A stretch of DNA of 47,393 nucleotides from an uncultured Clostridia bacterium (GCA_947088135.1 CAMUFJ010000009.1:1-47393); one strand, 5' to 3'. Positions 1 through 7,684 are shown, counted from the stretch's first letter. A program made the numbers and translations. Notes: generated from the letters alone by a model not told the origin.

Positions 1-1310
1 TTGTTCGCGCCGACCGTACCGTCCGAACCGAGCCCGTAGAATTTGCAGGAGGTAGAGCCCTCGGGAGCGGCGTCGAATTTCTCGGAGAAGTCGAGCGAGC
101 TGTTGGTAACGTCCTCGTAAATACCCACGGTGAAGTGGTTTTTGGGCTGTTTCGCTTCGAGGTTTTTGTAAACGGAGAGCACCATAGAGGGGTTGAATTC
201 CTTGGAACCCAAGCCGTATCTGCCGCCTACCACGTCGATGTTTTTAAGTCCTTTTTCGAGGAGCGCCGTGCAGACGTCGAGATAGAGGGGTTCGCCGAGC
301 GAGCCGGGCTCTTTCGTCCTGTCGAGCACCGCGATTTTTTTGCAGGTTTTGGGGATTGCCGCAACGAACGCGTCGGTCACGAAAGGACGGTACAGGCGGA
401 CTTTGATCAAGCCGTATTTATGTCCTTGCTTGTTGAGCTTGTTGATGCTCTCCTCGACCGTTTCCGCGCCCGAGCCCATGATGACGATGATCTTGTCTGC
501 TTTGGGATCGCCCACGTAGTCGAAGAGGTGATAGTTCCTGCCCGTAAGCGCGGAAACCTCGTCCATCATCTCCTGAACGATCGCGGGGGTGGCGTTGTAA
601 TAGCTGTTCGCCGTTTCGCGGTTCTGGAAGTACGTGTCGCCGTTCTGCGCCGTACCGCGCTGTACGGGGTGCTCGGGATTGAGCGCGCGCGCTTTGAACG
701 CGGCTACGTCCTTATCGAGCCCCTTCTTGTCGAAGATCTTCTTCATTTCTTCATAATCGATCGCGTCGATCTTGCTCACCTCGTGGGAGGTGCGGAAGCC
801 GTCGAAGAAGTTGATGAAGGGCACGCGGGAACGAAGGGTGGAGAGGTGCGCGACAAGCGCGAGATCCATGACCTCCTGCACCGAGCAGCCCGCGATCATC
901 GCAAAGCCCGTCTGACGGCATGCCATAACGTCCGCGTGGTCGCCGAAAATGTTCAGCGAGTGCGCCGCAAGCGCGCGCGCGGAAACGTGCATGACCATGG
1001 GAAGCAATTCGCCCGAAATCTTGTACATATTGGGGATCATGAGAAGCAATCCCTGCGAAGCGGTGTAGGTCGTGGTGAGCGCGCCTGCGGAAAGAGAACC
1101 GTGTACCGCGCCCGCCGCGCCGCCTTCGGACTGCATTTCCGCAATGCGGAGGGGCTGACCCCACATATTCACTCTGCCCTGCGTCGCCCATTCGTCAGCG
1201 GATTCCGCCATAGGGGACGAAGGGGTAATGGGATAGATGGCAGCCACTTCCGAGAACGCGTAAGCGACGTGCGAGGCGGCGGTGTTGCCGTCTATTGTCA
1301 TCTTAGTCAT
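1..1310 (-). CDS. nifJ: Pyruvate:ferredoxin (flavodoxin) oxidoreductase, N-terminal part (truncated by window edge)
   Basis: This enzyme converts pyruvate and CoA to acetyl-CoA and CO2 while reducing ferredoxin, in the cytoplasm of anaerobes. Translating the minus strand from the ATG at 1308-1310 gives about 436 residues: MTIDGNTAASHVAYAFSEVA, then YPITPSSPMAE (thiamine-diphosphate pyrimidine-side domain), SEGGAAGAVHGSL, NIFGDHADVMACRQTGFAM and, at the window edge, YGLGSDGTVGAN, the signature that opens the CoA/gamma domain in single-chain PFORs. The full enzyme is about 1170 residues, so roughly the last two thirds, with the ferredoxin-like clusters and the thiamine-binding domain, lie outside. 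The start is chosen because TGGAGG lies 8 bases upstream and a consensus promoter precedes it. The identification is by motif and is firm. Confidence 0.95.
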   Translation of the reverse strand, partial: MTKMTIDGNTAASHVAYAFSEVAAIYPITPSSPMAESADEWATQGRVNMWGQPLRIAEMQSEGGAAGAVHGSLSAGALTTTYTASQGLLLMIPNMYKISGELLPMVMHVSARALAAHSLNIFGDHADVMACRQTGFAMIAGCSVQEVMDLALVAHLSTLRSRVPFINFFDGFRTSHEVSKIDAIDYEEMKKIFDKKGLDKDVAAFKARALNPEHPVQRGTAQNGDTYFQNRETANSYYNATPAIVQEMMDEVSALTGRNYHLFDYVGDPKADKIIVIMGSGAETVEESINKLNKQGHKYGLIKVRLYRPFVTDAFVAAIPKTCKKIAVLDRTKEPGSLGEPLYLDVCTALLEKGLKNIDVVGGRYGLGSKEFNPSMVLSVYKNLEAKQPKNHFTVGIYEDVTNSSLDFSEKFDAAPEGSTSCKFYGLGSDGTVGAN

Positions 1311-1391
1311 TGAACAAACCTCCATAAAAAATATTTAATGTTTTCGTATTTTCGGCAAGCAAAAAGAACGCGCCTTTTCGCCGCCTTTCCT

Positions 1392-1420
1392 ATTATAATG
1401 TTTTTTTTGTGTAAAGTCAA
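1392..1420 (-). promoter_or_regulatory. Promoter of nifJ
   Basis: On the minus strand a TTGACT -35 box (plus-strand 1415-1420) and a perfect TATAAT -10 box (1392-1397) are separated by exactly 17 bases. Transcription would start near 1385, leaving a leader of about 75 bases before the nifJ ATG. This is a housekeeping sigma-A type promoter. Confidence 0.8.
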
Positions 1421-1447
1421 TCCCAATCGGGAATTTTCTCACATTTT

Positions 1448-1500
1448 TTTGCGCTCTCTTTCTTCCCCTTGGGGGAGGGCGAGAAAGAGGAAGAAAGGAA
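1448..1500. repeat. Degenerate copy of an interspersed purine/pyrimidine-rich palindromic repeat
   Basis: The stretch TTCTTCCCC TT GGGGGAGGG and the following GCGAGAAAGAGGAAGAA form an imperfect inverted repeat. The core GGGGAGGGCGAGAAAG is also present in the repeat block at 15170-15330, so this looks like a decayed member of the same family. The rest of the 1311-1559 gap holds the nifJ promoter and a terminator; no gene is seen. Confidence 0.5.
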
Positions 1501-1535
1501 AAACGAAGCGCCCGCACAATTTTGTGCGGGCGCTT
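1499..1535 (-). terminator. Rho-independent terminator of the zinc-ribbon membrane protein gene
   Basis: A perfect 14-base inverted repeat (1506-1519 and 1522-1535, core GCGCCCGCACAA) is followed, on the minus strand, by CG and a run of five T. It sits 25 bases beyond the stop of the minus-strand gene ending at 1560. Confidence 0.85.
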
Positions 1536-1559
1536 GCAATCAAATTTGTTACGGGAAAA

Positions 1560-1886
1560 TCAGTCTTTAAAATAACCGATATTCGAGCCTTGCGCCGCAT
1601 TGAACGTGAAGTTGCAAATGGACGCCACCAATGAATAAATGCCAAAAGTGATCATGCCCAAAAAGAAATAAGCGCACGTTCTCGATTTCCAGCCCGTCGG
1701 TTTTAAGGAAGTATGATTGATAATAAAACTTCCGATAAAACCCAATAAAAACGTCAGAATAAACCGAATCGCGTTTCTCCCGTCGGCTGAACTTAAAACG
1801 GGTTCGTTTTTAATTCGGCAACCGCAGTGGACGCAAATTTCCGCCTCATCGAGCACTTCTTTCCCGCATTTCGGACAATAAGCCAT
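1560..1886 (-). CDS. Small zinc-ribbon membrane protein
   Basis: The product has 108 residues. It starts with a zinc ribbon (CPKCG at residues 4-8, CVHCG about 15 residues later), followed by two hydrophobic segments: IRFILTFLLGFIGSFII and a second around AYFFLGMITFGIYSLVASIC. The C-terminus ends SNIGYFKD. Single zinc ribbons fused to short two-helix membrane domains (TM2-like) are common in gut Clostridia and have no assigned function; the zinc ribbon is presumably cytoplasmic. The start at 1884-1886 is chosen because AAGGAGGAAACG precedes it; a longer reading to 1952 would run through the promoter and operator. It is divergently transcribed from a small XRE repressor, with an operator-like palindrome filling the promoter spacer, so it is probably repressed by that neighbour. 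Confidence 0.75.
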   Translation of the reverse strand: MAYCPKCGKEVLDEAEICVHCGCRIKNEPVLSSADGRNAIRFILTFLLGFIGSFIINHTSLKPTGWKSRTCAYFFLGMITFGIYSLVASICNFTFNAAQGSNIGYFKD

Positions 1887-1922
1887 ACAACGTTTCCTCC
1901 TTTTGTAATAAATTGCAAATAC

Positions 1923-1952
1923 AGTATAATTCTTACAATAGTAAGATGTCAA
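1923..1952 (-). promoter_or_regulatory. Promoter of the zinc-ribbon gene with embedded operator
   Basis: On the minus strand a perfect TTGACA -35 (1947-1952) and TATACT -10 (1923-1928) flank an 18-base spacer. Sixteen of those 18 bases (1931-1946) form the palindrome TCTTAC AATA GTAAGA. A protein bound there would block RNA polymerase. Confidence 0.75.
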
Positions 1953-1976
1953 GTATTTTTCTTACAATTGTGAGAA
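1931..1976. promoter_or_regulatory. Pair of palindromic candidate operators for the XRE repressor
   Basis: Site 1 is TCTTACAATAGTAAGA (1931-1946). Site 2 is TTCTTACAATTGTGAGAA (1959-1976), with the same half-site CTTACAA and near-perfect dyad symmetry. Their centres are 29 bases apart, close to three helical turns. Site 1 overlaps the zinc-ribbon promoter; site 2 lies just upstream of the XRE gene start. The arrangement is typical of an autoregulating phage-type repressor. Confidence 0.65.
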
Positions 1977-1985
1977 AATATTTAC

Positions 1986-2201
1986 ATGGATTACCAAAAT
2001 AAGTTCAAAGACAATTTAAAAGAATTTCGGAAAGATAAAAACATAGGGCAAGTGGAATTGGCCAAAGCGATCGGCGTCAGCAAAGGCATTATCAGCTTGT
2101 GGGAAAACGGGCTAAGAGAGCCGAATATGTATTCTTTGATCAAACTTGCCAAGTACTTCGACGTCAGCATCGACGAACTTGTGGGATTAAGACAAATTTA
2201 A
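1986..2201 (+). CDS. Small XRE-family helix-turn-helix repressor
   Basis: This 71-residue protein is a single HTH_3 (Cro/CI-like) domain: FKDNLKEFRKDKNIGQVELA, then KAIGVSKGIISLWENGLREP as helices 2-3 (recognition helix around KGIISLWENG), ending FDVSIDELVGL. There is no effector domain. The ribosome site is weak (GAGAAAA only), which suits low-level expression of a regulator. It is transcribed away from a zinc-ribbon membrane protein and the shared gap holds two palindromes, so it most likely represses that gene and itself. Its direct target is inferred, not shown. An intrinsic terminator follows immediately. Confidence 0.85.
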   Translation: MDYQNKFKDNLKEFRKDKNIGQVELAKAIGVSKGIISLWENGLREPNMYSLIKLAKYFDVSIDELVGLRQI

Positions 2202-2208
2202 GAAGTTC

Positions 2209-2237
2209 ATGCACCTCAAACGGCAGGTGCATTTTTT
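2209..2237 (+). terminator. Rho-independent terminator after the XRE gene
   Basis: ATGCACCT (2209-2216) and AGGTGCAT (2225-2232) form an 8-bp stem with an 8-base loop, followed by six T. Confidence 0.85.
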
Positions 2238-2271
2238 GTATCCTCCGCGCGGGAATTGTGGGGGAAATCGT

Positions 2272-2300
2272 TTTACTTTTTTTTCCAAATGGGGTAGAAT
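2272..2300 (+). promoter_or_regulatory. Probable promoter of metG
   Basis: TAGAAT (2295-2300) lies 17 bases downstream of TTTACT (2272-2277), a weak -35. No T-box or SAM riboswitch fits in the short leader between here and the metG start at 2327. Confidence 0.45.
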
Positions 2301-2326
2301 AGAGAGAAGAAAAAAGAGGTGCGAAC

Positions 2327-4282
2327 ATGAAAGGCAAATATTACATTACCACTCCCATCTATTACCCCAGCGGGAATTGGCATATCGGGCACTGCTATAC
2401 CACCGTCATTTGCGACGCTTTGGCGCGTTTTCATAAAATGCAGGGCGAGGACGTGTTCTTTTTAACGGGCACCGACGAGCACGGGCAGAAGGTGGAGCGG
2501 GAGGCAAAGGAGCGGGGCATCACTCCCTTGCAGTTTATCGATCCGCTCGTTGCCCGGCTCAAAGATATGTGGAAGCTTCTCGACGTTTCGTACGACCGCT
2601 TTATCCGCACTACCGATCCCGACCACGTTGCCTGCGTACAGAAAATTTATCAGAAGCTGTACGAGAGCGGGGACGTCTATAAATCGACCTATAACGGGTG
2701 GTACTGCACCCCCTGCGAGAGTATGTGGACGGAGGGTCAGCTCGTAAACGGCAAATGCCCCGACTGCGGGCGGGAAGTGACGCTTCAAAAGGAGGAGAGC
2801 TATTTCTTCCGCCTTTCCAAGTACGCGCCCAAGATTTTAAAGCTCTACGAGGACAACCCCGAATTTTTACAGCCAAAGTCCCGCATCAACGAAATGGTCA
2901 ACAATTTCTTAAAGCCGGGCTTGCAGGATCTGTGCGTGTCGCGCACTACCGTCAAGTGGGGAATTCCTCTTCCCTTCGACGAAAAACACACGGCGTACGT
3001 GTGGATCGACGCGCTGTCCAACTACATTTCCGCGCTCGGGTATCTGAGCGGGGACGATTCCCTTTACAAAAAATATTGGAATGCCGATCTGCACCTCGTG
3101 GGCAAGGAGATCGTGCGCTTCCATGCCATTATTTGGCCCGCCATTTTAATGGCGCTCGGCGAGCCTCTGCCCAAGCAGGTGTACGGACACGGGTGGCTTC
3201 TCATCGGCGGGGAAAAGCTCAGCAAAAGCAAGTCTGACAAAGTCGGCGTACAGCTTGCCGATCCGTACGAGCTCGTTAAACGGTACGGCGCGGACGCGAT
3301 CCGTTATTTTCTTCTTCGGGAGATCCCTTTCGGGAGCGACGGCGAATACACCACCGAAAAGCTTCTAAGCCGCATCAACGCCGATCTTGCCAACGACCTC
3401 GGGAATCTCGTTTCCCGTACGACCGCGATGATCGGGCAGTACTTCGGCGGTTCTCTTCCCGCGCGCGGTGCGATAGAAGGTACGGACGGCGAGCTCGTTT
3501 CCATGGCGGAAGGGGTGTTCGGGAGAGTGCGCGCCTGCATGGACGCGCTCAACGCGCCCGACGCATTGGCGGAAATTTTCGCGCTTGTTTCACGCGCGAA
3601 TAAGTATATCGACGAAACCACGCCTTGGATCCTCGCAAAAGACGAAAGCAAGCGGGCGAGGCTGGGCGCGGTGCTCTATAATTTGGCGGAAACGGTGCGC
3701 GTCTGCGCCGTGCTGTTGAAGCCCTTCCTGACGCAAGCCCCCGCGCAGATTTTAAAGAGCTTATCCTTCCCCGAGGACGCGGGCTTCGACAGTCTGCGGT
3801 TCGGCGCGTTGGAGGCGGGCGCGAAAATCGAAAAACTGCCGCCCCTCTTCCCGCGCATCGACGTGAAAAAGGAGCTCGAAGCGGTTGCCGAGCTCGTCAA
3901 GAAAAACGCCGAAGAAAAGGCGAAGGCGCAAGTAAAGAAAACGGAAGAGGAAAAACCGCTCATCGGTATCGAGGACTTCGGGCGGGTGAGCCTTAAAGTG
4001 GGCGAGGTAATCGCCTGCGAGCGGGTGGAAAAATCGGATAAGCTCCTGCACGAAACGGTAAAAATCGGCGACGAGGTGCGTTCGATCGTGTCGGGTATCG
4101 CAAAATACTATACGCCCGAGGAAATGGTGGGCAAAAAGGTGGTCGTGGTCGCCAACTTGAAACCCGTGAAACTGCGGGGTGTTCTCTCCGAGGGAATGAT
4201 CCTCTGCGCGGAGGATAAAGAGGGCAATTTGTGCCTCGTTGCCCCCGAAAAGAATATGGCGGGCGGGGGCGAGGTACGGTGA
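2327..4282 (+). CDS. metG: Methionyl-tRNA synthetase
   Basis: This class I synthetase charges tRNA-Met with methionine. The 651-residue protein has the HIGH motif (residues 19-22), a four-cysteine zinc knuckle in the connective region (CTPC at about 127 and CPDC at about 145), the KMSKS-type loop KLSKSKS near 297-303, a helical anticodon-binding domain, a lysine/glutamate-rich linker at about 520-545, and a C-terminal Trbp111-like tRNA-binding domain from about residue 547 (IEDFGRVSLKVGEV). This is the usual long form of Bacillota. GAGGTG precedes the ATG. The stop overlaps the GTG of tatD by two bases, and the metG-tatD order is common in Firmicutes, where tatD and rsmA often follow. Confidence 0.97.
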   Translation: MKGKYYITTPIYYPSGNWHIGHCYTTVICDALARFHKMQGEDVFFLTGTDEHGQKVEREAKERGITPLQFIDPLVARLKDMWKLLDVSYDRFIRTTDPDHVACVQKIYQKLYESGDVYKSTYNGWYCTPCESMWTEGQLVNGKCPDCGREVTLQKEESYFFRLSKYAPKILKLYEDNPEFLQPKSRINEMVNNFLKPGLQDLCVSRTTVKWGIPLPFDEKHTAYVWIDALSNYISALGYLSGDDSLYKKYWNADLHLVGKEIVRFHAIIWPAILMALGEPLPKQVYGHGWLLIGGEKLSKSKSDKVGVQLADPYELVKRYGADAIRYFLLREIPFGSDGEYTTEKLLSRINADLANDLGNLVSRTTAMIGQYFGGSLPARGAIEGTDGELVSMAEGVFGRVRACMDALNAPDALAEIFALVSRANKYIDETTPWILAKDESKRARLGAVLYNLAETVRVCAVLLKPFLTQAPAQILKSLSFPEDAGFDSLRFGALEAGAKIEKLPPLFPRIDVKKELEAVAELVKKNAEEKAKAQVKKTEEEKPLIGIEDFGRVSLKVGEVIACERVEKSDKLLHETVKIGDEVRSIVSGIAKYYTPEEMVGKKVVVVANLKPVKLRGVLSEGMILCAEDKEGNLCLVAPEKNMAGGGEVR

Positions 4283-5046
4283 AATATCTCGACGTTCACG
4301 CCCATTTCGCAGACGAAGGATATTCCTTTCCCGAAGAGTGGGAGCGCATTCGGGCGGCGGGAGTAAAAACGGTCGTCCTTGCGGGCGATACCGTGGAACA
4401 TACCGCCATGCACCGCGATTTTTGCGCGGAACACGAGGGCGCGTATTTCTGCGCGGGTGTGCATCCCTCCGTTACGGAGGGCTTCGGCGCGGATACGGTC
4501 AGGGAGCTCGAAAAGCTCGCGCTCGATAAAAAGTGCGTCGCGATCGGGGAAATCGGTTTCGACTATCACTATCCCGATACCGATAAGCCCAAACAGCGCG
4601 AAGCGTTTTTGACGCAGCTCGAATCGGCGTTTTCGTTAAAGCTTCCCGTGCAGATTCATTCGCGGGACGCCTGCGCGGACACCCTCGCGTTATTGAGAGA
4701 AAACAGGCGCTTGCTTTCCGAAGGGTTTTTACTGCACTGTTATTCTTACAGCGCGGAAACGATGAAGGAGATTCTGGATCTCGGCGGTTATTTTTCGTTT
4801 GGCGGAGTGAGCTGTTTTAAAAACGCGGGGAAGGTTCACGACTGCGTGCGCTTCTGCCCGCCCGACCGCATTTTGTCGGAAACGGACAGCCCGTATTTGT
4901 CGCCTTTCCGCGGGGAGAAAAATTCGCCCGTCAACATTCCCGTCATCGTAAAAAAACTCGCCGAGCTTCGGGGAGTGGACGAGGAAACGCTTGCGGAGCA
5001 AATCGAACAAAACGCGCGAACGCTGTTTCCGCGTTTGGGGGCTTGA
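4279..5046 (+). CDS. tatD: TatD-family metal-dependent hydrolase
   Basis: TatD proteins are cytoplasmic amidohydrolase-fold metal nucleases (DNase/RNase activity reported for family members). The 255-residue product carries the expected metal-site motifs: HAH near the N-terminus (LDVHAHFAD), GEIGFDYHY, IHSRDA, LHCYS and ETDSPYLSP. I chose the GTG at 4279, which overlaps the metG stop; it gives the usual family length and places the first HxH motif at the N-terminus. A longer reading from within metG would add residues with no family match. Only one base separates its stop from the ATG of the radical SAM gene, so the two are co-translated. Confidence 0.9.
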   Translation: MKYLDVHAHFADEGYSFPEEWERIRAAGVKTVVLAGDTVEHTAMHRDFCAEHEGAYFCAGVHPSVTEGFGADTVRELEKLALDKKCVAIGEIGFDYHYPDTDKPKQREAFLTQLESAFSLKLPVQIHSRDACADTLALLRENRRLLSEGFLLHCYSYSAETMKEILDLGGYFSFGGVSCFKNAGKVHDCVRFCPPDRILSETDSPYLSPFRGEKNSPVNIPVIVKKLAELRGVDEETLAEQIEQNARTLFPRLGA

Positions 5047-5047
5047 T

Positions 5048-5662
5048 ATGGATACTTATACCTATCGAATCGGCGATAATTTATATGTAAATCTTACCAA
5101 CCGCTGTTCCAACCGTTGCACTTTCTGCGTGCGCGAACAGGGCGCGGAATACGAGGGGTATTCGCTTTGGCTGAAAGACGGCGAGCCGACGGCGGAGCAG
5201 GTGATTCGGGAGATCGGCGACCCTGTCCGCTACCATGAAATCGTATTTTGCGGGTACGGCGAACCCACCTATCGTGTGGCGGAAATGCTCGAAATTTGCG
5301 AGTGGGTGCATTCCAACGGCGGAAAGACCCGCCTCAATACGAACGGGCACGGCAATCTGATACAGGGCAAAAGCATCGCAAAAGAGTTGGCAATACACTT
5401 GGACGGCATCAACGTGTCGCTGAACGCACCCGACGCGGAAGCCTATTCCGCGATCTGCAAGCCCTGTTTTCCGCAGGCGTTCGAAGCGCTTCTGCGTTTT
5501 GCCGGAGAGGTGAAGGAAGCGGGCGGAAACGTGTGGTTCTCGGTGGTGGACTGTATCGGGGAGGAGCAGGTAAACGCTTGCAAGGCGCTCGCCGCAAAAA
5601 TCGGCGTGCCCTTGCGCGTGCGCGAGATGATCGGAAAACGACCTCCTTCGCCTTCCCCCTAA
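5048..5662 (+). CDS. TatD-associated radical SAM protein
   Basis: A compact 204-residue radical SAM protein. The cluster-binding motif CSNRCTFC lies near residue 18-25 (NLTNRCSNRCTFCVREQ), followed by a GYGEPT segment (the GGEP-type SAM contact), NTNGHG and NVSLNAPDAE. There are no additional C-terminal cysteine clusters. Size, motif spacing and the position directly after tatD match the family described as 'radical SAM protein, TatD family-associated' (TIGR04038), whose substrate is unknown. The start at 5048 is the only ATG consistent with the N-terminal strand; its ribosome site would lie inside the tatD end. The C-terminus (MIGKRPPSPSP) ends just before a terminator. Confidence 0.85.
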   Translation: MDTYTYRIGDNLYVNLTNRCSNRCTFCVREQGAEYEGYSLWLKDGEPTAEQVIREIGDPVRYHEIVFCGYGEPTYRVAEMLEICEWVHSNGGKTRLNTNGHGNLIQGKSIAKELAIHLDGINVSLNAPDAEAYSAICKPCFPQAFEALLRFAGEVKEAGGNVWFSVVDCIGEEQVNACKALAAKIGVPLRVREMIGKRPPSPSP

Positions 5663-5684
5663 AAGAAAAAATCGGAAAAACAAA

Positions 5685-5712
5685 AAAGCCGAATGAATTC
5701 GGCTTTCTTTTT
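5685..5712 (+). terminator. Rho-independent terminator after the tatD/radical SAM genes
   Basis: AAAGCCGAAT (5685-5694) pairs with ATTCGGCTTT (5697-5706), followed by C and five T. It separates the metG-tatD-rSAM operon from rsmA. Confidence 0.8.
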
Positions 5713-5775
5713 CCTTTGTAGGGAGGTCCTCGAAGTTAGTATGCGTGACCTGTGCGTAGGAAAACAAGGAAAGTT

Positions 5776-6624
5776 ATGGAAAATTTCAAAGACGTTTTAA
5801 AAGAATACGGCTTTTCGTTCAAAAAGCAATGGGGGCAGAATTTTTTGTCGGACGGCAACTTGCTGCGCGCGATCGTTTCGGACGGGGGCGTAGACGAAAA
5901 CACGACCGTGCTCGAAATCGGCGCGGGCGCGGGCGCGCTTACCCGCGCGCTTTCCGAAAGGGCGAAGCGGGTCGTATCGTACGAAATCGACAAGAGTCTG
6001 CAACCCGTGCTCGCCCGCACCCTTGCGGGCTGTGAGAACGTAGAAGTGGTGTTTCGGGATTTCGCGCGGGAGGATCTGTCTGCGCTCGAAAAGGAGCTCG
6101 GCGAATACGTCGTCGTTGCCAATTTGCCCTATTACATCACCACGCCGCTTGTGATGCGGTTTGTGGAGGAATCGGCGAAGTGCAAACGCATTACGGTCAT
6201 GGTGCAGGAGGAGGTCGCCGAACGCTTTTGCGCCCGCGCGGGCACGGCGGAATACGGCGCGGTGACTGCTTCGCTCGCCCGTCGGGGCACGGCGAAAATC
6301 ACCCGCCGCGTTCCCAAGGAGGCGTTTCATCCCCGCCCGCAGGTCGATTCCGCCGTGGTCACGGTCGTGTTCGGCGAGGGCGGGTTCGAAGTGCGGGACG
6401 TCCGCGCCTTCCGCGAAACGGTGCGCTGTGCTTTCCAAAGCCGCAGAAAGACGCTTGAAAACAATCTGATGAACAGTTTCCGTCTATCCCGCGAAAGCGC
6501 GAAAAAACTGCTCGAAAAGGCGGGCGCTCCCGAAGGGGTGCGCGGTGAAACGCTCACACCCCGAGAGCTTGCAAACTTGTCCGATATACTATTCACGGAG
6601 TTTTCGTGCCGGAAAAATCCGTGA
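5776..6624 (+). CDS. rsmA: 16S rRNA (adenine(1518)-N6/adenine(1519)-N6)-dimethyltransferase
   Basis: RsmA/KsgA dimethylates two adjacent adenines in the 3' hairpin of 16S rRNA during 30S maturation. The 282-residue protein has the expected order of motifs: KKQWGQNFLSD near the N-terminus, the SAM-binding loop VLEIGAGAGALT, the acidic residue in SYEIDKSL, the catalytic motif NLPYYITTP, and a C-terminal helical domain with AFQSRRKTLENNL. The ATG at 5776 is preceded by AAGGA; an upstream in-frame ATG would add nine residues foreign to the family. The metG-tatD-rsmA order is well conserved in Firmicutes, but here a terminator sits in between. It is convergent with an NlpC/P60 gene and leaves only 15 bases between the two stops. 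Confidence 0.95.
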   Translation: MENFKDVLKEYGFSFKKQWGQNFLSDGNLLRAIVSDGGVDENTTVLEIGAGAGALTRALSERAKRVVSYEIDKSLQPVLARTLAGCENVEVVFRDFAREDLSALEKELGEYVVVANLPYYITTPLVMRFVEESAKCKRITVMVQEEVAERFCARAGTAEYGAVTASLARRGTAKITRRVPKEAFHPRPQVDSAVVTVVFGEGGFEVRDVRAFRETVRCAFQSRRKTLENNLMNSFRLSRESAKKLLEKAGAPEGVRGETLTPRELANLSDILFTEFSCRKNP

Positions 6625-6639
6625 GGCAAAGCGTTTCCC

Positions 6640-7515
6640 TCATACCCGTCTTGCGCAGATGAAGTAATTGCGTCGCGTTTCGGACATGCGTTCCACCTTT
6701 GCAAAGTCGGAAGCGGTGTGCAGAATATATCCGTCGCCGAGGTAGAGCGCAACGTGCCCGATGCGTTCGATGCCCGTTTTGTAATAGCGCGAGGCGTTGG
6801 TGAAAAAGAGCAGATCGCCCCGTTGCAGATCGGCGTAATCAACGGCTTTCCCGTTCGAAGCCTGCGTGCGCGACGTGACGGAGAGCAGCGCGCCCTTCCC
6901 GTAATAAAAGATGTATTGCATCAGGGAGGAACAGTCGAATTTCTCTTTGGTGAAACTCTTTAAGAAATTTCCCGCGCCGTCGTGCAAGCGCACCGCGCCG
7001 TACACGTATGGCACGCCCAACAGTTTCATGCCCTCGTCTATCACGTTTTCGGTTTTCTTGTCCGCCGCCGTCGTTTCGTACTTGACGGCGTATTTTTTAC
7101 TGATAAACGCCTTGCGCCCGCGGCAGTACGTCTGATACCAGCCGTCGGTTTCTCCCGTTACGGCGAACAGCGTGTTTTTCTCCGCCTTGCCGAGAATGGA
7201 ATACCCCGTGCCCGCGCCGCTGCGCAAGTTGACGCTGTCGCCCGTTACGCGCAGATATTGCGCTTTTGCGACCGTCTGTGCGGGATCTTCGGGTTCGGGC
7301 TGTTCGGGCGGAAGCGTGGGCTTTTCGGGCGCCTCGGGAGTTACGGGTTCTTCGGGCAGTTCTTCCGCGGGCGGTTCTATCGGGAACTCCGATGGTTTTT
7401 CCACGGGAATTTCAGGTAAATTCAGGATTTCGTCGTCTTTCTGCTCTGCGCAGCCGGCGGCGATCAAACCCGTGAACAGCGCGAGAAGGCAAACCGCAGT
7501 TTTCATTCGTTTCAT
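6640..7515 (-). CDS. NlpC/P60 peptidoglycan hydrolase lipoprotein with SH3 domain
   Basis: A 291-residue secreted cell-wall endopeptidase (family activity: cleavage of gamma-D-Glu to diamino acid bonds). It starts with a lipoprotein signal peptide ending LIAAGC (lipidated Cys about residue 20), then an unusual anionic Pro/Glu/Thr linker of about 60 residues (EKPSEFPIEPPAEELPEEP and on), an SH3-like domain (LRVTGDSVNLRSGAGTGYSI to about residue 145) and an NlpC/P60 domain. The catalytic Cys is in KFDCSSLMQY and the His in RIGHVALYLG. The start ATG at 7513-7515 has GAGGTG upstream. Likely anchored to the outer face of the membrane, with the linker spanning into the wall. No partner gene is adjacent. 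Confidence 0.88.
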   Translation of the reverse strand: MKRMKTAVCLLALFTGLIAAGCAEQKDDEILNLPEIPVEKPSEFPIEPPAEELPEEPVTPEAPEKPTLPPEQPEPEDPAQTVAKAQYLRVTGDSVNLRSGAGTGYSILGKAEKNTLFAVTGETDGWYQTYCRGRKAFISKKYAVKYETTAADKKTENVIDEGMKLLGVPYVYGAVRLHDGAGNFLKSFTKEKFDCSSLMQYIFYYGKGALLSVTSRTQASNGKAVDYADLQRGDLLFFTNASRYYKTGIERIGHVALYLGDGYILHTASDFAKVERMSETRRNYFICARRV

Positions 7516-7549
7516 GTCGTCACCTCTTAAAAAGATTTTTTGTAATATC

Positions 7550-7579
7550 ATCTTATCAGATTTTATACAGTGGGCGCAA
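7550..7579 (-). promoter_or_regulatory. Probable promoter of the NlpC/P60 lipoprotein gene
   Basis: On the minus strand TTGCGC (7574-7579) and TAAGAT (7550-7555) are separated by 18 bases, about 35 bases upstream of the ATG. Neither box is perfect, so this is a moderate call. Confidence 0.45.
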
Positions 7580-7654
7580 GAAACGCGTGCAGGTGACTTT
7601 TTCCCAATTTTGGAAGCCGTTCCCAACGGGGAAAGCTATGGGATACGAAAATCC

Positions 7655-7684
7655 TTGCTTTTTTCAGGCGGATTGTGGTATAAT
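7655..7684 (+). promoter_or_regulatory. Promoter of the DUF3737 gene
   Basis: TTGCTT (7655-7660) and a perfect TATAAT (7679-7684) are separated by 18 bases; the start codon follows at 7708. Confidence 0.7.

Noticed and set aside
135..1313. Long plus-strand open frame opposite nifJ
   Set aside because: It is the antisense reading of the clear PFOR sequence, with no ribosome site or recognisable domain.
2202..2326. SAM riboswitch or T-box before metG
   Set aside because: The gap after the preceding terminator is under 90 bases and contains no T-box sequence or S-box stems.
4231..4278. Longer tatD start inside metG
   Set aside because: The extra 16 residues have no counterpart in TatD proteins, which begin just before the HxH motif.
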